From positions 46,337-110,336 of the forward strand of contig NZ_JAELTJ010000004.1 in assembly GCF_016428805.1 (NCBI RefSeq): a stretch of 64,000 nt of DNA, given 5' to 3'. The position numbers were made by a program, and so were the translations under genes. The notes under the pieces are model-generated. The model worked only from the letters and a program-made list of their open reading frames with translations, made no database searches and was not told where the DNA came from. Source of the stretch: Achromobacter sp. ASV32. Its GTDB lineage: Bacteria > Pseudomonadota > Gammaproteobacteria > Burkholderiales > Burkholderiaceae_B. Below, in pieces: positions 44,418 to 55,665 of this stretch. Within the stretch, counting starts at the first letter, position 1; every line of letters starts with the position of its first letter.

Positions 44418-44975
44418 ATGACGGCACCCCACGAGCCTGTAGACCAGACGCCCGAATTCGGCGAAAACGCCGATGCGGCCCCCGCCGCCCAGGACGCCGC
44501 GCAGGCCGAGCTGAACGCGTTGCGCGCCCAGCTGGACGCGGCCCAAGCTACCGTCAATGAGCAGCACGATCAACTGCTGCGCGTACACGCCGAGGCCGAG
44601 AACGTCCGCCGCCGCGCCCAGGAAGAAGTGTCCAAGGCGCGCAAGTTCGGCATCGAGTCGTTCGCCGAAAGCCTCGTGCCGGTCAAGGACAGCCTGGAAG
44701 CCGCGCTGGCCCAGGCCGACCAGACCGTGGACACGCTGCGCGAAGGCGTCGAAGTCACGCTCAAGCAGCTGGCTGCCGCGTTCGAGCGCAACCTGCTCAA
44801 GGAAATCGCGCCGGCCCAGGGCGACAAGTTCGATCCGCACCTGCACCAGGCCATTTCCTCGATTCCCGCCCAGCAGCCCGCCAACACGGTGGTGCAAGTG
44901 CTGCAAAAGGGCTATGCCATCGCCGACCGCACGCTGCGTCCGGCCCTGGTGGTTGTGTCCGCCGGCCAAGGCTGA
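44418..44975 (+). CDS. grpE: nucleotide exchange factor GrpE
   Basis: A 185-residue protein. ATG 44418 follows GGAGG. A long coiled coil (about residues 35-80, with [19 protein letters not shown]) is followed by the beta-wing domain ([29 protein letters not shown]). It releases ADP from DnaK and so restarts the chaperone cycle. It is the first gene after a sigma-32 promoter; dnaK and dnaJ follow. Confidence 0.96.
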   Translation: MTAPHEPVDQTPEFGENADAAPAAQDAAQAELNALRAQLDAAQATVNEQHDQLLRVHAEAENVRRRAQEEVSKARKFGIESFAESLVPVKDSLEAALAQADQTVDTLREGVEVTLKQLAAAFERNLLKEIAPAQGDKFDPHLHQAISSIPAQQPANTVVQVLQKGYAIADRTLRPALVVVSAGQG

Positions 44976-44989
44976 GCGGGCGGCGCGCC

Positions 44990-45394
44990 ATGACTGATCC
45001 CCGTTTCGATCCGGCACAGGTCTTTGCGGTATTCGGCATGCGTCATGTCGACACCGCGGGATTCGATGCTGCCGTGGTCCAGGCGCCAGGATCGGACCTG
45101 CGCTGTGTATTCCTGTGGGGCCAGGATTGCTATAACTGCAATCTCTTCAAGCAGGCGGCCTTGCTGCACCAGGAAACCCTGCTGGGCCTGGGTTTGAGCT
45201 GGTTTGAAGCCGACGTCTATGCGGATGAGCCGCTGGGCCGCCGCTTCTCGCTGCATGGCGTCCCCACTTTTGTGCTGTATCGGGCCGGAAAACGGCTGGG
45301 ACGCATTACCGGCTGGCCCGGTTTGCCCCAGTTCACGGCGGCGATCCGCCGCTTGCAGGAAGCGCCGGCGGAAAATTCAAGCCAGGCGTCTTGA
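44990..45394 (+). CDS. thioredoxin-fold protein with CYNC motif between grpE and dnaK
   Basis: A 134-residue protein with FLWGQDCYNCNLFKQAALL (about residues 42-60), a CxxC at the start of a helix, and HGVPTFVLYRAGKRLGRI with the thioredoxin cis-proline. No signal peptide. It lies 15 bases after grpE under the same heat-shock promoter, suggesting a thiol-disulfide role during proteotoxic stress. The position between grpE and dnaK is unusual outside this lineage. The dnaK promoter overlaps its stop codon. Confidence 0.83.
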   Translation: MTDPRFDPAQVFAVFGMRHVDTAGFDAAVVQAPGSDLRCVFLWGQDCYNCNLFKQAALLHQETLLGLGLSWFEADVYADEPLGRRFSLHGVPTFVLYRAGKRLGRITGWPGLPQFTAAIRRLQEAPAENSSQAS

Positions 45395-45416
45395 AAAACC
45401 CTGTGGGCAGCCCCAG
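45390..45416 (+). promoter_or_regulatory. sigma-32 heat-shock promoter of dnaK
   Basis: CTTGAAA (45390-45396), 14 bases, CCCCAG (45411-45416) followed by TTA. The -35 overlaps the stop codon of the upstream gene. Confidence 0.8.
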
Positions 45417-45475
45417 TTATGTGGGGACAAGAAGTTTCCCTCTATTTTCATAGATATATTCAAGGTAACCCGACC

Positions 45476-47401
<1,926 letters not shown>

Positions 47402-47510
47402 TGGCCGGGCGCTGACCTGCCTCTGCCGCCCGGTAGCCGGAGAAATCCGCCTACCGGGCGAACTCATTCTGTAGCACTGAAAAGAAGGCTCGTTTTTGAG
47501 CCCACGGATC

Positions 47511-48641
47511 ATGGCAAAACGCGACTATTACGAAGTCCTGGGCGTAGCAAAGAACGCCTCGGACGACGAACTCAAGAAGGCCTATCGAAAGCTGGCCATG
47601 AAATACCATCCGGACCGCAATCCGGACAGCAAAGAAGCCGAAGAGAAGTTCAAGGAAGCCAAGGAAGCCTACGAGGTCCTGGGTGATGAACAGAAGCGCG
47701 CCGCGTACGACCGTTACGGCCACGCAGGCGTGGACCCCAACTCCGCCGGCATGGGCGGGGCGGGCATGGGCGGCGGCTTTGCCGACGCCTTCGGCGATAT
47801 CTTCGGCGAAATCTTCGGCGGTGGCGGCGGTGGCCGCCGCGGCGGCGGCCCGCAGGTGTACCGTGGCGCCGACCTGAAGTACGCGCTGGAAATCACGCTG
47901 GAACAGGCCGCGGCCGGTTTCGACACCGAAATCCGCGTGCCCAGCTGGGAAAACTGCGACACCTGCCACGGCTCTGGCGCCAAGGCCGGCACCTCGCCCA
48001 AGACCTGCCGCACCTGCGGCGGCTCCGGCGCGGTGCGTATGCAGCAGGGCTTTTTCAGCGTGCAGCAGACCTGCCCGACCTGCCACGGCAACGGCAAGGA
48101 AATCACCGATCCGTGTCCCGCCTGCGACGGCGTGGGCCGCATCCGCCGCAACAAGACGCTGCAAGTCAAGATTCCGGCTGGCATCGACGACGGCATGCGT
48201 ATCCGCTCCAGCGGCAATGGCGAACCGGGTATCAACGGGGGCCCTCCGGGCGACCTCTATGTGGAAATCCACATCAAGCAGCACAAGATCTTCCAGCGCG
48301 ACGGCGACGATCTGCACTGCGAGCTGACCATCCCGTTCACCACGGCGGCGCTCGGCGGCGAGCTGCAGGTGCCGACGCTGGGCGGCAAGGCCGAGATCTC
48401 GATTCCCGAAGGCACGCAGTCCGGCAAGACCTTCCGCCTGCGCGGCAAGGGCATCCGGGGCGTGCGGGGCAGCTATCCGGGCGACCTGTACTGCCACGTG
48501 GTGGTCGAAACGCCGGTGCGCCTGAGCGACGACCAGAAGAACATCCTGCGCCAGTTCGAGGCCTCGCTGAACGATGGGGGCGATCGCCACTCGCCGCAAA
48601 GCAAGTCCTGGACCGACCGCGTGAAGGAATTCTTCAGCTGA
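47511..48641 (+). CDS. dnaJ: co-chaperone DnaJ (Hsp40)
   Basis: A 376-residue class I DnaJ. The J domain (about 1-70) has YHPDRNPD with the HPD tripeptide. A Gly/Phe-rich linker follows ([18 protein letters not shown]), then four CxxCxGxG zinc-binding repeats ([32 protein letters not shown]) at about 145-215. It stimulates DnaK ATPase and delivers substrates. It lies 109 bases after dnaK and is probably co-transcribed. Confidence 0.98.
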   Translation: MAKRDYYEVLGVAKNASDDELKKAYRKLAMKYHPDRNPDSKEAEEKFKEAKEAYEVLGDEQKRAAYDRYGHAGVDPNSAGMGGAGMGGGFADAFGDIFGEIFGGGGGGRRGGGPQVYRGADLKYALEITLEQAAAGFDTEIRVPSWENCDTCHGSGAKAGTSPKTCRTCGGSGAVRMQQGFFSVQQTCPTCHGNGKEITDPCPACDGVGRIRRNKTLQVKIPAGIDDGMRIRSSGNGEPGINGGPPGDLYVEIHIKQHKIFQRDGDDLHCELTIPFTTAALGGELQVPTLGGKAEISIPEGTQSGKTFRLRGKGIRGVRGSYPGDLYCHVVVETPVRLSDDQKNILRQFEASLNDGGDRHSPQSKSWTDRVKEFFS

Positions 48642-48679
48642 TCCGCTTGAACGGATCGCGCCGATTGCCGGCGCGCCGC

Positions 48680-48717
48680 AGCCCAAGACCTGGTATGAAC
48701 CCGGGCTTGGGCTGTTT
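48680..48717 (+). terminator. Rho-independent terminator after dnaJ
   Basis: AGCCCAAG (48680-48687) pairs with CTTGGGCT (48706-48713), then GTTTT. Confidence 0.75.
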
Positions 48718-48763
48718 TCATTGGCGCGGCGGCCTGGCGTGTGTCGCGGCTCCGGCAAGCGGA

Positions 48764-48794
48764 CAATAAAAAACCGCGGCTTGTGGCCGCGGTT
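48764..48794 (-). terminator. distal minus-strand terminator after the DUF4148-like gene
   Basis: On the minus strand AACCGCGGC and GCCGCGGTT (48794-48786 and 48780-48772) form the stem, followed by TTTTTTATT. Confidence 0.75.
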
Positions 48795-48798
48795 CGTC

Positions 48799-48931
48799 CT
48801 GCTGGTACAGCTACTGCTTCCATCAACTGCTACTTCATACCGCTACAGCTACTTCGTACAGCAACTACGACTTTCCACAGGGACTGCTGTTGCTTCTACT
48901 GCGACTGCTACTGCTCCGCTGCTGTCGCCTG
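48799..48931. repeat. low-complexity CTGCTAC-type tract between two terminators
   Basis: About 133 bases made largely of degenerate ACTGCT, GCTACT and CAGCTAC units. The plus strand is pyrimidine-rich and poor in G; the minus strand reads as repeated AGCAGTAGC. It lies in the 3' region of the minus-strand DUF4148-like gene, with a terminator on each side. The plus-strand Cys-rich reading frame across it is an artefact of the repeat. Confidence 0.6.
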
Positions 48932-48974
48932 AAAAAACCGGCCCCAAGCCATGATGCCGCCTGAGGCCGGCCGG
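48932..48974 (-). terminator. proximal minus-strand terminator after the DUF4148-like gene
   Basis: CCGGCC (48938-48943) pairs with GGCCGG (48965-48970 or 48969-48974); on the minus strand six T follow (48937-48932). Confidence 0.65.
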
Positions 48975-48989
48975 GCTACAGCAAGCAGC

Positions 48990-49379
48990 TCACCGGGTGA
49001 TCGGCGGGTATTCGAGCTCGCCGAACGTGTATTGACCGCTAGCCTTGGCTTGTGCGAGTTCCTGCTGGACGTCGGCACGCGACTTGGTGCTGGCCGAGGC
49101 CGCCTTGACGGGCGGGTATTGCAGTTCACCGAAGGTGTATTCGCCGCTGGTCTTGGCTTGTTGCAGCTGGGCTTGCACTTCTTGCGAGCTCAGGCTGGTG
49201 GCCTGGGGCAGGGCGGGCGGATAGCCTTCTTCGCCGAAGGTGTATTGGCCGCTGATCTTGGCTTGTTGCAGCTCGGCGGCGACCTGGGCGCTCGTCTTGC
49301 CTTGTTCAATGCCGGCGGCTTGGGCGCCAGCGCCCACCAGGGCTAGGGAAATCAGCAGGGTAGTTGTCAGGGTTTTCAT
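48990..49379 (-). CDS. secreted DUF4148-type repeat protein
   Basis: A 129-residue protein with a signal peptide ending near AQAAGIEQG (about residue 22). The mature chain is three copies of one unit: ELQQAKISGQYTFGEEGYPP, QLQQAKTSGEYTFGELQYPP and ELAQAKASGQYTFGELEYPP, spaced about 35-40 residues. Each pairs a helix with YTFGE..YPP. This is the DUF4148 pattern of Burkholderiales periplasmic proteins. Function unknown. GGAGG precedes ATG 49379. Confidence 0.83.
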   Translation of the reverse strand: MKTLTTTLLISLALVGAGAQAAGIEQGKTSAQVAAELQQAKISGQYTFGEEGYPPALPQATSLSSQEVQAQLQQAKTSGEYTFGELQYPPVKAASASTKSRADVQQELAQAKASGQYTFGELEYPPITR

Positions 49380-49619
49380 AATGACCTCCAATTCGTTTTA
49401 AGCGGGGCCGAATCCGGCGGCCCTCCGTCGTGGTTCGTTGTTTGTTCCCGATGACTGCATTGTGCGCGTCATCCCACCTGGGATAAACCCGTATATCTTG
49501 AAAACATCTTTCCAAATGACCGGGTAATCCATCTGTTGTTGGGATATCTCCCCGTACATGGCATGGTCTCTCCTACCCAAAGGACAAAGACGGAGTACGG
49601 GGACAAAGCGAGCGCCCAT

Positions 49620-49646
49620 GAAAAAGCCCCTGCCGGGGCAGGGGCC
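49620..49646 (-). terminator. terminator of the M16 peptidase gene
   Basis: GCCCCTGC (49626-49633) pairs with GCAGGGGC (49638-49645); the minus strand then has five T. Confidence 0.75.
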
Positions 49647-49675
49647 TGGAACGCCATGAGGGCGTTGTCAGCGCA

Positions 49676-52429
49676 TCAGGGCGCTTTCTTCTTGAAGTCG
49701 CCGGCAACCGCGGTGCTGAAGCCATCCGGGCGCAGGTACTTGCGCAGCGCGGCATTGACGGTTTCGGGCGTCAGGGCGGAAATCTTCTTGTCCATCTCCG
49801 CCGACCACTCAAACGTGCGGCCACGTTGCAGGTAATCGAGCCAGGTGCCGGCCAGGACGTCGTCCTGTGCGCGGGCTAGATTGCGATAGTTCAGCAAGGC
49901 GGTAATGCCGTCCGAGATTTCCTTGTCCGTAAAGCCGTCTTTCAGCACGCGGGCGAGTTCTTCGCCGATGGCCTTTTCCAGGCGCTCGCGGTTTTGCGGC
50001 GCATAGATGGCGTACATGGTCCAGCTGGCGCTGGGTTCAAAGGACGAGACCGACAGCGAGCTGCGCACGTTGTAGGACAGGCCTTCGGTCTCGCGCACGC
50101 GGTTCCACAGGCGCGAGGTTTCCGAGGCGCCGAACAGGTAGTTGGCCAGGTACAGCGCCGGGTAATCGGCATCGGTGTCCTGCAGCTTCAAGGGCATGCG
50201 CGAGACGTAGAACGCATTGGCCTTGTCAGGCGTGTCGATGTCGAACTGCTTGGCCGGGATATCGCGGTAGGGGTTGCCCACGCGGGTGTAGGCGGGCGCG
50301 CGCTTCCAGCCGGCCAGGCCATCCTTGATCGCCTTTTCCACAGCCTCGGGTTCGAAGTCGCCGACGGCCGAGTATTCGATCTTGCCAGTGCCGTAGAACT
50401 TGGCGTGGAACTTGACGAGCGCGTCGCGGTTCAGCGCACGCACGCCGGCCAGCGATTCTTCAAACGTCGGCACGTAGCGCAGATCGTCGACGGGCCACGG
50501 ATTGTCCTGGCGGGCCAGGGCGCGTCCGGCCAGGGCCTGCGGCTCGGTCATGGCGTTCTGGATCGAGGTTTCGAGCTGGCGCTGGTATTCCTCGAGCTGT
50601 TCCTTGGGGAAGTTGGCGTTGCGCACGATGTCCAGCGCCAGGCGCGTCAGTTCGGGCAGGTTCTCGCGCTTGGTCGACATGGCGATCTTGAGCGTGGTGC
50701 CGGCGCCGCTGAAGCCCAGCTCCGCTTGCAGCTTGTCCAGACGGTCCTGGATGTCCTGGCGCGAGAGCTTGGCGGTGCCGCGCGTCAGCAGGTCGGCCAC
50801 GGCGCCGGAATTGACGCGTTGGCCGAGCAGGTCTTTTTCGTTGCCGAACTGGATCAGCATCTGGGCCTGCACGCGATTGCCGCGCGTGGCCTTGGGCAAC
50901 AACGCAAGTTGGACCGGGCCGTTGGGCAGGTCAAGCTGCTTGCGCTGGGTCAGGCGGTCGATGTTTTCAGGCGTGGGGTCGAAGGCCGAGGCGGCCTTGA
51001 AGTCGGGGTCGCCCTTGTAGTCCTTGAACACCGCGCTCAGGTCCACGCGTTGCGTCTGCGGGGCGCGCACGGGCTTTTCGGTGGGGATGTAGCGGCCTTC
51101 GATGCGGTTGCTTTGCACCAGGTAGGTCGTGGCGGCCTGCTGCACTTCGGCCAGCGTGGCTTTACGGGCGCGGTCGCGCTGCAGGAAGAACAGGCGCCAG
51201 TCGCCGGCGGCAATGGCTTCGGACAGCGCAACGCCGACCTGTTCGGGATCGCTGTAGGTCTGCTCCCAGGAGGTCAGCCATTTGCTGCGCGCGCGGTCCA
51301 GTTCCTGCTGCGTGAAGGGCTTCTTGCCCAGCGTTTCCAGCGTGGTCGTCAGGGCCGTCATGGCGGCGTCCAGGCTCTTGCCCGGGGTCAATTGCGCCGC
51401 GAACATCGCCAGGCCCGGGTCCAGGTTTTCCATAGTGAAGCCGAACACGCCGGAGGCGAGCTTGGTGGGCACCAGCGCGTGATAGAGACGGCCCGAGGGC
51501 GTATCGGCCAGGATGGTCGTGGCCAGGTCCAACGGCACGAAGTCGGGGCTGCCGGCGGCCGGGATGTGGTACATCGCGGCGACCAGCGGCGTGCCGCCGG
51601 TGCGGCGCAGCGTCACGGCGCGTTCGCCGTCCTGGGCGGGCTCGACGGTGTATTCCGGAGGCAGCTTGCGGTCGGGCTTGGGCAGCTTGCCCAGCGTTTC
51701 CTCGATGTCGGCCAGCGTGGCCTGCGGATCGAATTTGCCGGCCACGATCAGTACCGCGTTATCGGGCTGGTAGTACTCGTGGTAGAACGCGCGCAGTTGG
51801 CCGATGTCGACGTTTTCCACGTCGGAGCGGGCGCCGATGGTGTTCTTGCCGTAGCTGTGCCATTGGTAGGCAGCGGACTGCATCTTCTGCATGAGAATGC
51901 GAAAAGGGCTGTTTTCGCCGCTTTCCATCTCGTTGCGCACGACCGTCATCTCGGAGTCCAGGTCTTCTTTGGCGATCAGGGAATTGACCATGGCGTCAGC
52001 CTGCCAGCCCAGGTACCACTTGAGGGTATCGGGGTTGGACGCGAAGCTGGCGAAATAGTTGGTGCGGTCGCTGGACGTCGAGCCGTTGGCCTGCAGGCCC
52101 CGGCGGGAAAACTCGCCCATGGCGTTGCGGGTGGTGGACGTACCCTTGAACAGCATGTGTTCGAGCAGGTGGGCCATGCCCGTCTGACCATAGTTCTCGT
52201 TGCGCGAGCCGACCAGGTAGGTCATGTTGACCGTGGTCGAGGGCTTGGATTCGTCGGGAACCAGTAATACCCTCAAGCCGTTGCTCAGGCGGTATTCGGT
52301 AATGCCCTCAATCGAGGCGGCCTCCGTGACGCCGGCCGGCAGGCTGGCGGCTCCGGCCTGGAAGGCCAGGAAGGATGAAAACAGCAGCGCGCCCAAGGGG
52401 CGCGGCAGCTTCGATATGGACAGGCGCAT
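49676..52429 (-). CDS. periplasmic M16-family zinc peptidase with two M16 halves
   Basis: A 917-residue protein. A signal peptide ends near FQAGAASLPAG (about residue 28). The first half carries the inverted zinc motif HLLEH in GQTGMAHLLEHMLFKGTST (about 83-101); the third Glu lies about 75 residues later. The second half (about 480-917) is a catalytically silent M16 copy, with LYLANYLFGASETSRLWNRVRE typical of its core. This two-half form resembles PqqL/insulinase-like peptidases that cut peptides in a closed chamber. A GNAT gene is divergent. Confidence 0.9.
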   Translation of the reverse strand: MRLSISKLPRPLGALLFSSFLAFQAGAASLPAGVTEAASIEGITEYRLSNGLRVLLVPDESKPSTTVNMTYLVGSRNENYGQTGMAHLLEHMLFKGTSTTRNAMGEFSRRGLQANGSTSSDRTNYFASFASNPDTLKWYLGWQADAMVNSLIAKEDLDSEMTVVRNEMESGENSPFRILMQKMQSAAYQWHSYGKNTIGARSDVENVDIGQLRAFYHEYYQPDNAVLIVAGKFDPQATLADIEETLGKLPKPDRKLPPEYTVEPAQDGERAVTLRRTGGTPLVAAMYHIPAAGSPDFVPLDLATTILADTPSGRLYHALVPTKLASGVFGFTMENLDPGLAMFAAQLTPGKSLDAAMTALTTTLETLGKKPFTQQELDRARSKWLTSWEQTYSDPEQVGVALSEAIAAGDWRLFFLQRDRARKATLAEVQQAATTYLVQSNRIEGRYIPTEKPVRAPQTQRVDLSAVFKDYKGDPDFKAASAFDPTPENIDRLTQRKQLDLPNGPVQLALLPKATRGNRVQAQMLIQFGNEKDLLGQRVNSGAVADLLTRGTAKLSRQDIQDRLDKLQAELGFSGAGTTLKIAMSTKRENLPELTRLALDIVRNANFPKEQLEEYQRQLETSIQNAMTEPQALAGRALARQDNPWPVDDLRYVPTFEESLAGVRALNRDALVKFHAKFYGTGKIEYSAVGDFEPEAVEKAIKDGLAGWKRAPAYTRVGNPYRDIPAKQFDIDTPDKANAFYVSRMPLKLQDTDADYPALYLANYLFGASETSRLWNRVRETEGLSYNVRSSLSVSSFEPSASWTMYAIYAPQNRERLEKAIGEELARVLKDGFTDKEISDGITALLNYRNLARAQDDVLAGTWLDYLQRGRTFEWSAEMDKKISALTPETVNAALRKYLRPDGFSTAVAGDFKKKAP

Positions 52430-52537
52430 GGCGGACTATTCCTTTGGCATGGCAGAATCCGTTGGAGTGTATACGGTGGGAATGGTTCAGGGGCGCGCCC
52501 TGACTGCGCCACGCCGCTGTTCCATCAGGAATCGAGC

Positions 52538-53137
52538 ATGTCCCTATCACTGGAAATCGAAACCCCGCGCCTGGTGCTGCGCCAATGGCTGTCCGCGGAC
52601 CGCAAGCCGTTCGCGGACATGAACACGGACCCGCGGGTGACGCAATTCCTGCTGCCCATGACCGCGCGAGAAAGCGACGCGCTGGCCGATCGCCTGGCTG
52701 CGGGCATTGACGAATACGGCTGGGGCTTCTGGGCGGTCGAAGCGCCCGGGGTGGCACCCTTCATTGGATTTGTGGGGCTGAAAGCCCTGCCGCCGTCGCT
52801 GCCGTTTGCGCCTGGCGTGGAGATCGGCTGGCGCCTGGCGCAGCCCTATTGGGGCAGGGGCTACGCCAGCGAAGCCGCGCAGGCCGCGCTGCGGGTGGGG
52901 TTCGAACAGGTGGGCCTGTCCGAGATCGTCTCGTTCACGGTGGTCGACAACACGCGCTCGCGCGCGGTGATGCGGCGGCTGGGCATGCGCGAAGATCCGC
53001 AGCGCTTCGATCATCCCGCCGTGCCGGACGGTCATCCGCTCAAGGCCCATGTCCTGTACCGGCTGGACCGCGACACCTGGCGGGCCGGAAAAAATGGTGA
53101 CGCGGATACCGGCGTGGCGCCGGTTGCAGCGGCATAA
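52538..53137 (+). CDS. GNAT acetyltransferase, RimJ/RimL type
   Basis: A 199-residue protein beginning with IETPRLVLRQW, the usual opening of RimJ/RimL-like enzymes. EIGWRLAQPYWGRGYASEAAQAAL (about residues 91-114) is the acetyl-CoA motif, and VVDNTRSRAVMRRLGM the C-terminal core. It probably acetylates an N-terminus or small amine. It starts about 110 bases from the divergent M16 gene. Confidence 0.88.
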   Translation: MSLSLEIETPRLVLRQWLSADRKPFADMNTDPRVTQFLLPMTARESDALADRLAAGIDEYGWGFWAVEAPGVAPFIGFVGLKALPPSLPFAPGVEIGWRLAQPYWGRGYASEAAQAALRVGFEQVGLSEIVSFTVVDNTRSRAVMRRLGMREDPQRFDHPAVPDGHPLKAHVLYRLDRDTWRAGKNGDADTGVAPVAAA

Positions 53138-53432
53138 GCGGCGCAAAGCCGCGCCAATGTGCAATGTTGCGGTGCAACGTCCTGGCGTGGCAACGCGGAT
53201 TTGAGATCGGAGCGAGCCCGGGTGTAAGCTTCCAAAGACGTAGTTGCTGTTGCCGACGGGATGCGCGACAGCCGTCTACAGGCTTCCCGTCCAACGCCAG
53301 CCGCCGCCTCGGCGGGCAGCGAGACCGGTCGTTTGCCGGATCCCGGCCCTTGCTCCGCAGGCGACGACGGTGCTTGTCGTTCGCGCCTTCGCCGCCGGCA
53401 TCCGGCCGGCGCATCTTTCGGAGGAACGACCC

Positions 53433-53813
53433 ATGCTGACCGAGATCGTCACGCGTGCCTTGTCCCAATTGACCGGTAGCCCCATGAGCGGCGACCGCAT
53501 CAAAGGACAGTTTCAATACGCCTATGCCAGTGATGACGGCCAATTCGTGGCCATTTTGACCCATGACATGACCACTTATGTGGTGGACCTGAGCACGCAG
53601 CGTTATTTTGCCGAGTGCGGCGGTTCGCCCAGGGGCTTTGCGGGGCATGTGCTCGAGATGGAGGGTGCCGCGGCGCGCCAGCATCCCTGGCCTGCCGCCA
53701 ACGACCTGTTTGACCTGGACATGGATGCGGACGAACTGTCCTGGCACCAGTGCCCCGGCATGCGCGGCAACACCGACGCCGCCAACCGATCTGTGGAGAG
53801 CCGCGCCGCCTGA
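53433..53813 (+). CDS. hypothetical soluble protein
   Basis: A 126-residue protein, not recognised. GGAGG precedes ATG 53433 at a good distance, which sets the start although the frame is open back to 53244. It contains DRIKGQFQYAYASDDGQFVAIL, DMTTYVVDLSTQRYFAECGG and DLDMDADELSWHQCPGMRG: short strands then an acidic stretch with two Cys. The 295 bases upstream (53138-53432) hold no gene that I can support. Confidence 0.6.
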   Translation: MLTEIVTRALSQLTGSPMSGDRIKGQFQYAYASDDGQFVAILTHDMTTYVVDLSTQRYFAECGGSPRGFAGHVLEMEGAAARQHPWPAANDLFDLDMDADELSWHQCPGMRGNTDAANRSVESRAA

Positions 53814-53843
53814 GAGTGGCCAGAAGCGGCAGTACCCTCACTG

Positions 53844-53870
53844 AACCGGCGTGCATCGCCGGTTTTTTTT
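53844..53870 (+). terminator. Rho-independent terminator after the hypothetical gene
   Basis: AACCGGCG (53844-53851), TGCAT, CGCCGGTT (53857-53864), then T8 overall. Confidence 0.85.
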
Positions 53871-53908
53871 ATGGCGGCGGCGCTGCCGGGATCGCTACAA
53901 TTCGCGCC

Positions 53909-54466
53909 ATGACTACGCCCGCTGACATCGGCGCCCCGGACGGCGCCACCCTGGTCGACTGCACGCATGCGCGCCACGCGGACCAGATCCTTGCCATCTT
54001 CAACGATGCCATCGCCACGTCGACGGCCTTGTATGACTACAAGCCGCGGCCGCGCGAGGCGATGCTGGGCTGGTTCCAGGCCAAGGCCAACGGCGGCTTT
54101 CCGGTAGTGGGGTTCGAGAACGCGGCGGGCGAGCTGATGGCCTTCGCCAGCTATGGCACGTTCCGCGCCTGGCCGGCCTACAAATACTCGGTCGAGCATT
54201 CCGTCTACGTGGACGGACGCTTCCGGGGCCAGGGCCTGGGCGAGGCAATGATGCGCGTGCTGATCGAGCGCGCCCGCGCCAACCAGGTGCACCTGATGAT
54301 CGGCGGTATCGACGCGGCCAACCAGGGCAGCATCCGGCTGCACGAGAAACTGGGCTTCACCCATTCGGGCACCATCCGCGAGGCGGGCTTCAAGTTCGGC
54401 CGCTGGCTGGACCTGGCGTTCTATCAGCTGACGCTGGACACGCCCGCGGCGCCGGTGGACGGCTGA
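53909..54466 (+). CDS. GNAT acetyltransferase, phosphinothricin acetyltransferase-like
   Basis: A 185-residue protein with HADQILAIFNDAIATSTALYDY near the start, typical of the Pat/Bar/YncA group. VEHSVYVDGRFRGQGLGEAMM holds the RGQGLG acetyl-CoA motif (about residue 107), and GSIRLHEKLGFTHSGTIREAGFK follows. In this group substrates include methionine derivatives and phosphinothricin. It ends one base before the end of the convergent VWA gene. Confidence 0.9.
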   Translation: MTTPADIGAPDGATLVDCTHARHADQILAIFNDAIATSTALYDYKPRPREAMLGWFQAKANGGFPVVGFENAAGELMAFASYGTFRAWPAYKYSVEHSVYVDGRFRGQGLGEAMMRVLIERARANQVHLMIGGIDAANQGSIRLHEKLGFTHSGTIREAGFKFGRWLDLAFYQLTLDTPAAPVDG

Positions 54467-54467
54467 G

Positions 54468-55640
54468 CTACTTCGACAGCACCCGCATCGCCTGTTCCAG
54501 GCCCGCCACCGTGACCGGGTACATGCGGTCCTGCATGATGTCGCGCATCAGCGCGATGGACTGGCGGTATTGCCAGGACGCCGTGGGCTCGGGGTTGAGC
54601 CAGACGGATTTGGGCCACGCGTCGAGCAGGCGGCGCATCCATTGCGCGCCGGGCTCCTGGTTGTAGTGCTCCACCGAGCCTCCCGGGCGCAGGATTTCGT
54701 AGGGGCTCATGGTGGCGTCGCCGACGATGATCAGGCGCCAGTCCGGGTTGTACTTGCGCAGCACGTCCCAGGTGTCGAAGCGTTCGTTCTGGCGCCGGCG
54801 GTTGCTCTGCCACAGGCTTTCGTAGGGGCAGTTGTGGAAGTAGTACACCTCCAGATTGCGGAATTCGCTGCGGGCCGCTGAAAACAGTTCTTCGACGCGG
54901 CCGATGTGGTCGTCCATGCTGCCGCCCACGTCCAGCAGCATCAGCACCTTCACGGTGTTGTGGCGCTCTGGGACCATGCGCAAGTCCAGGTGGCCGGCAT
55001 TGCGTGCGGTGCTGGCGATGGTGTCGTCCAGGTCGAGTTCGAGCTCGGCGCCCTGGCGCGCGAAGCGGCGCAAACGGCGCAGCGCGACCTTGAAATTGCG
55101 CGTGCCCAGTTCGACCTGATCGTCGTAGTCCTTGAACTGGCGCATGTCCCAGACCTTGACCGCGCTGCGGTTGCCGGCCGATTGGCCGCCCACGCGGATG
55201 CCTTCCGGGTGGTAGCCGCCATTGCCGAACGGCGACGTGCCGCCGGTGCCGATCCATTTGCTGCCGCCCGCATGGCGCTCCTTCTGTTCTTCCATGCGTT
55301 CTTTGAAAAGCGCCATCAGCTTGTCCCAGCCGTGCTTTTCGATCGCGGCCTTTTCTTCCGGCGACAGGCTCTTCTCGAACTGCTTGATGAGCCAGTCCAG
55401 CGGGATGTCCTTGCCTGCCGGCAACGCTGCCTCGATGCCCTTGTAGAAGGCACCGAAGGCCTTGTCGTAGCGGTCGTAGAGGGACTCGTCCTTGACCAGC
55501 GTGGCGCGGGCGAGGAAGTAGAAATCGTCCAGCGTAGGCGTCATCAGGTCCTGGCGCAGCGCGTCCACGAGCGTCAGGTATTCCTGCACCGAGACGGGCA
55601 GCTTGTGAGCCCGCAGGTGGTAGAAGAAGTCGATCAGCAT
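54468..55640 (-). CDS. VWA-domain protein (CoxE/YehP-like partner of MoxR)
   Basis: A 390-residue soluble protein. The N-terminal helical half precedes a von Willebrand A domain whose MIDAS reads LLDVGGSMDDH (about residue 238; DxGxS, with Gly in place of the usual Ser at position four). WRLIIVGDATMSPYEIL holds the later MIDAS Asp region. It lies 25 bases downstream of a MoxR ATPase gene. MoxR-VWA pairs are thought to act as metal-insertion or assembly chaperones; the client is not apparent. Confidence 0.88.
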   Translation of the reverse strand: MLIDFFYHLRAHKLPVSVQEYLTLVDALRQDLMTPTLDDFYFLARATLVKDESLYDRYDKAFGAFYKGIEAALPAGKDIPLDWLIKQFEKSLSPEEKAAIEKHGWDKLMALFKERMEEQKERHAGGSKWIGTGGTSPFGNGGYHPEGIRVGGQSAGNRSAVKVWDMRQFKDYDDQVELGTRNFKVALRRLRRFARQGAELELDLDDTIASTARNAGHLDLRMVPERHNTVKVLMLLDVGGSMDDHIGRVEELFSAARSEFRNLEVYYFHNCPYESLWQSNRRRQNERFDTWDVLRKYNPDWRLIIVGDATMSPYEILRPGGSVEHYNQEPGAQWMRRLLDAWPKSVWLNPEPTASWQYRQSIALMRDIMQDRMYPVTVAGLEQAMRVLSK

Positions 55641-55665
55641 GAGGCGGCCGCCGTCAGGGGCGCGG

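Noticed and set aside
48741..48932. 63-residue ORF with a Cys-rich C-terminus (DCCCFYCDCYC)
   Set aside because: Produced by reading the low-complexity CTGCTAC tract; no ribosome site and no matching family.
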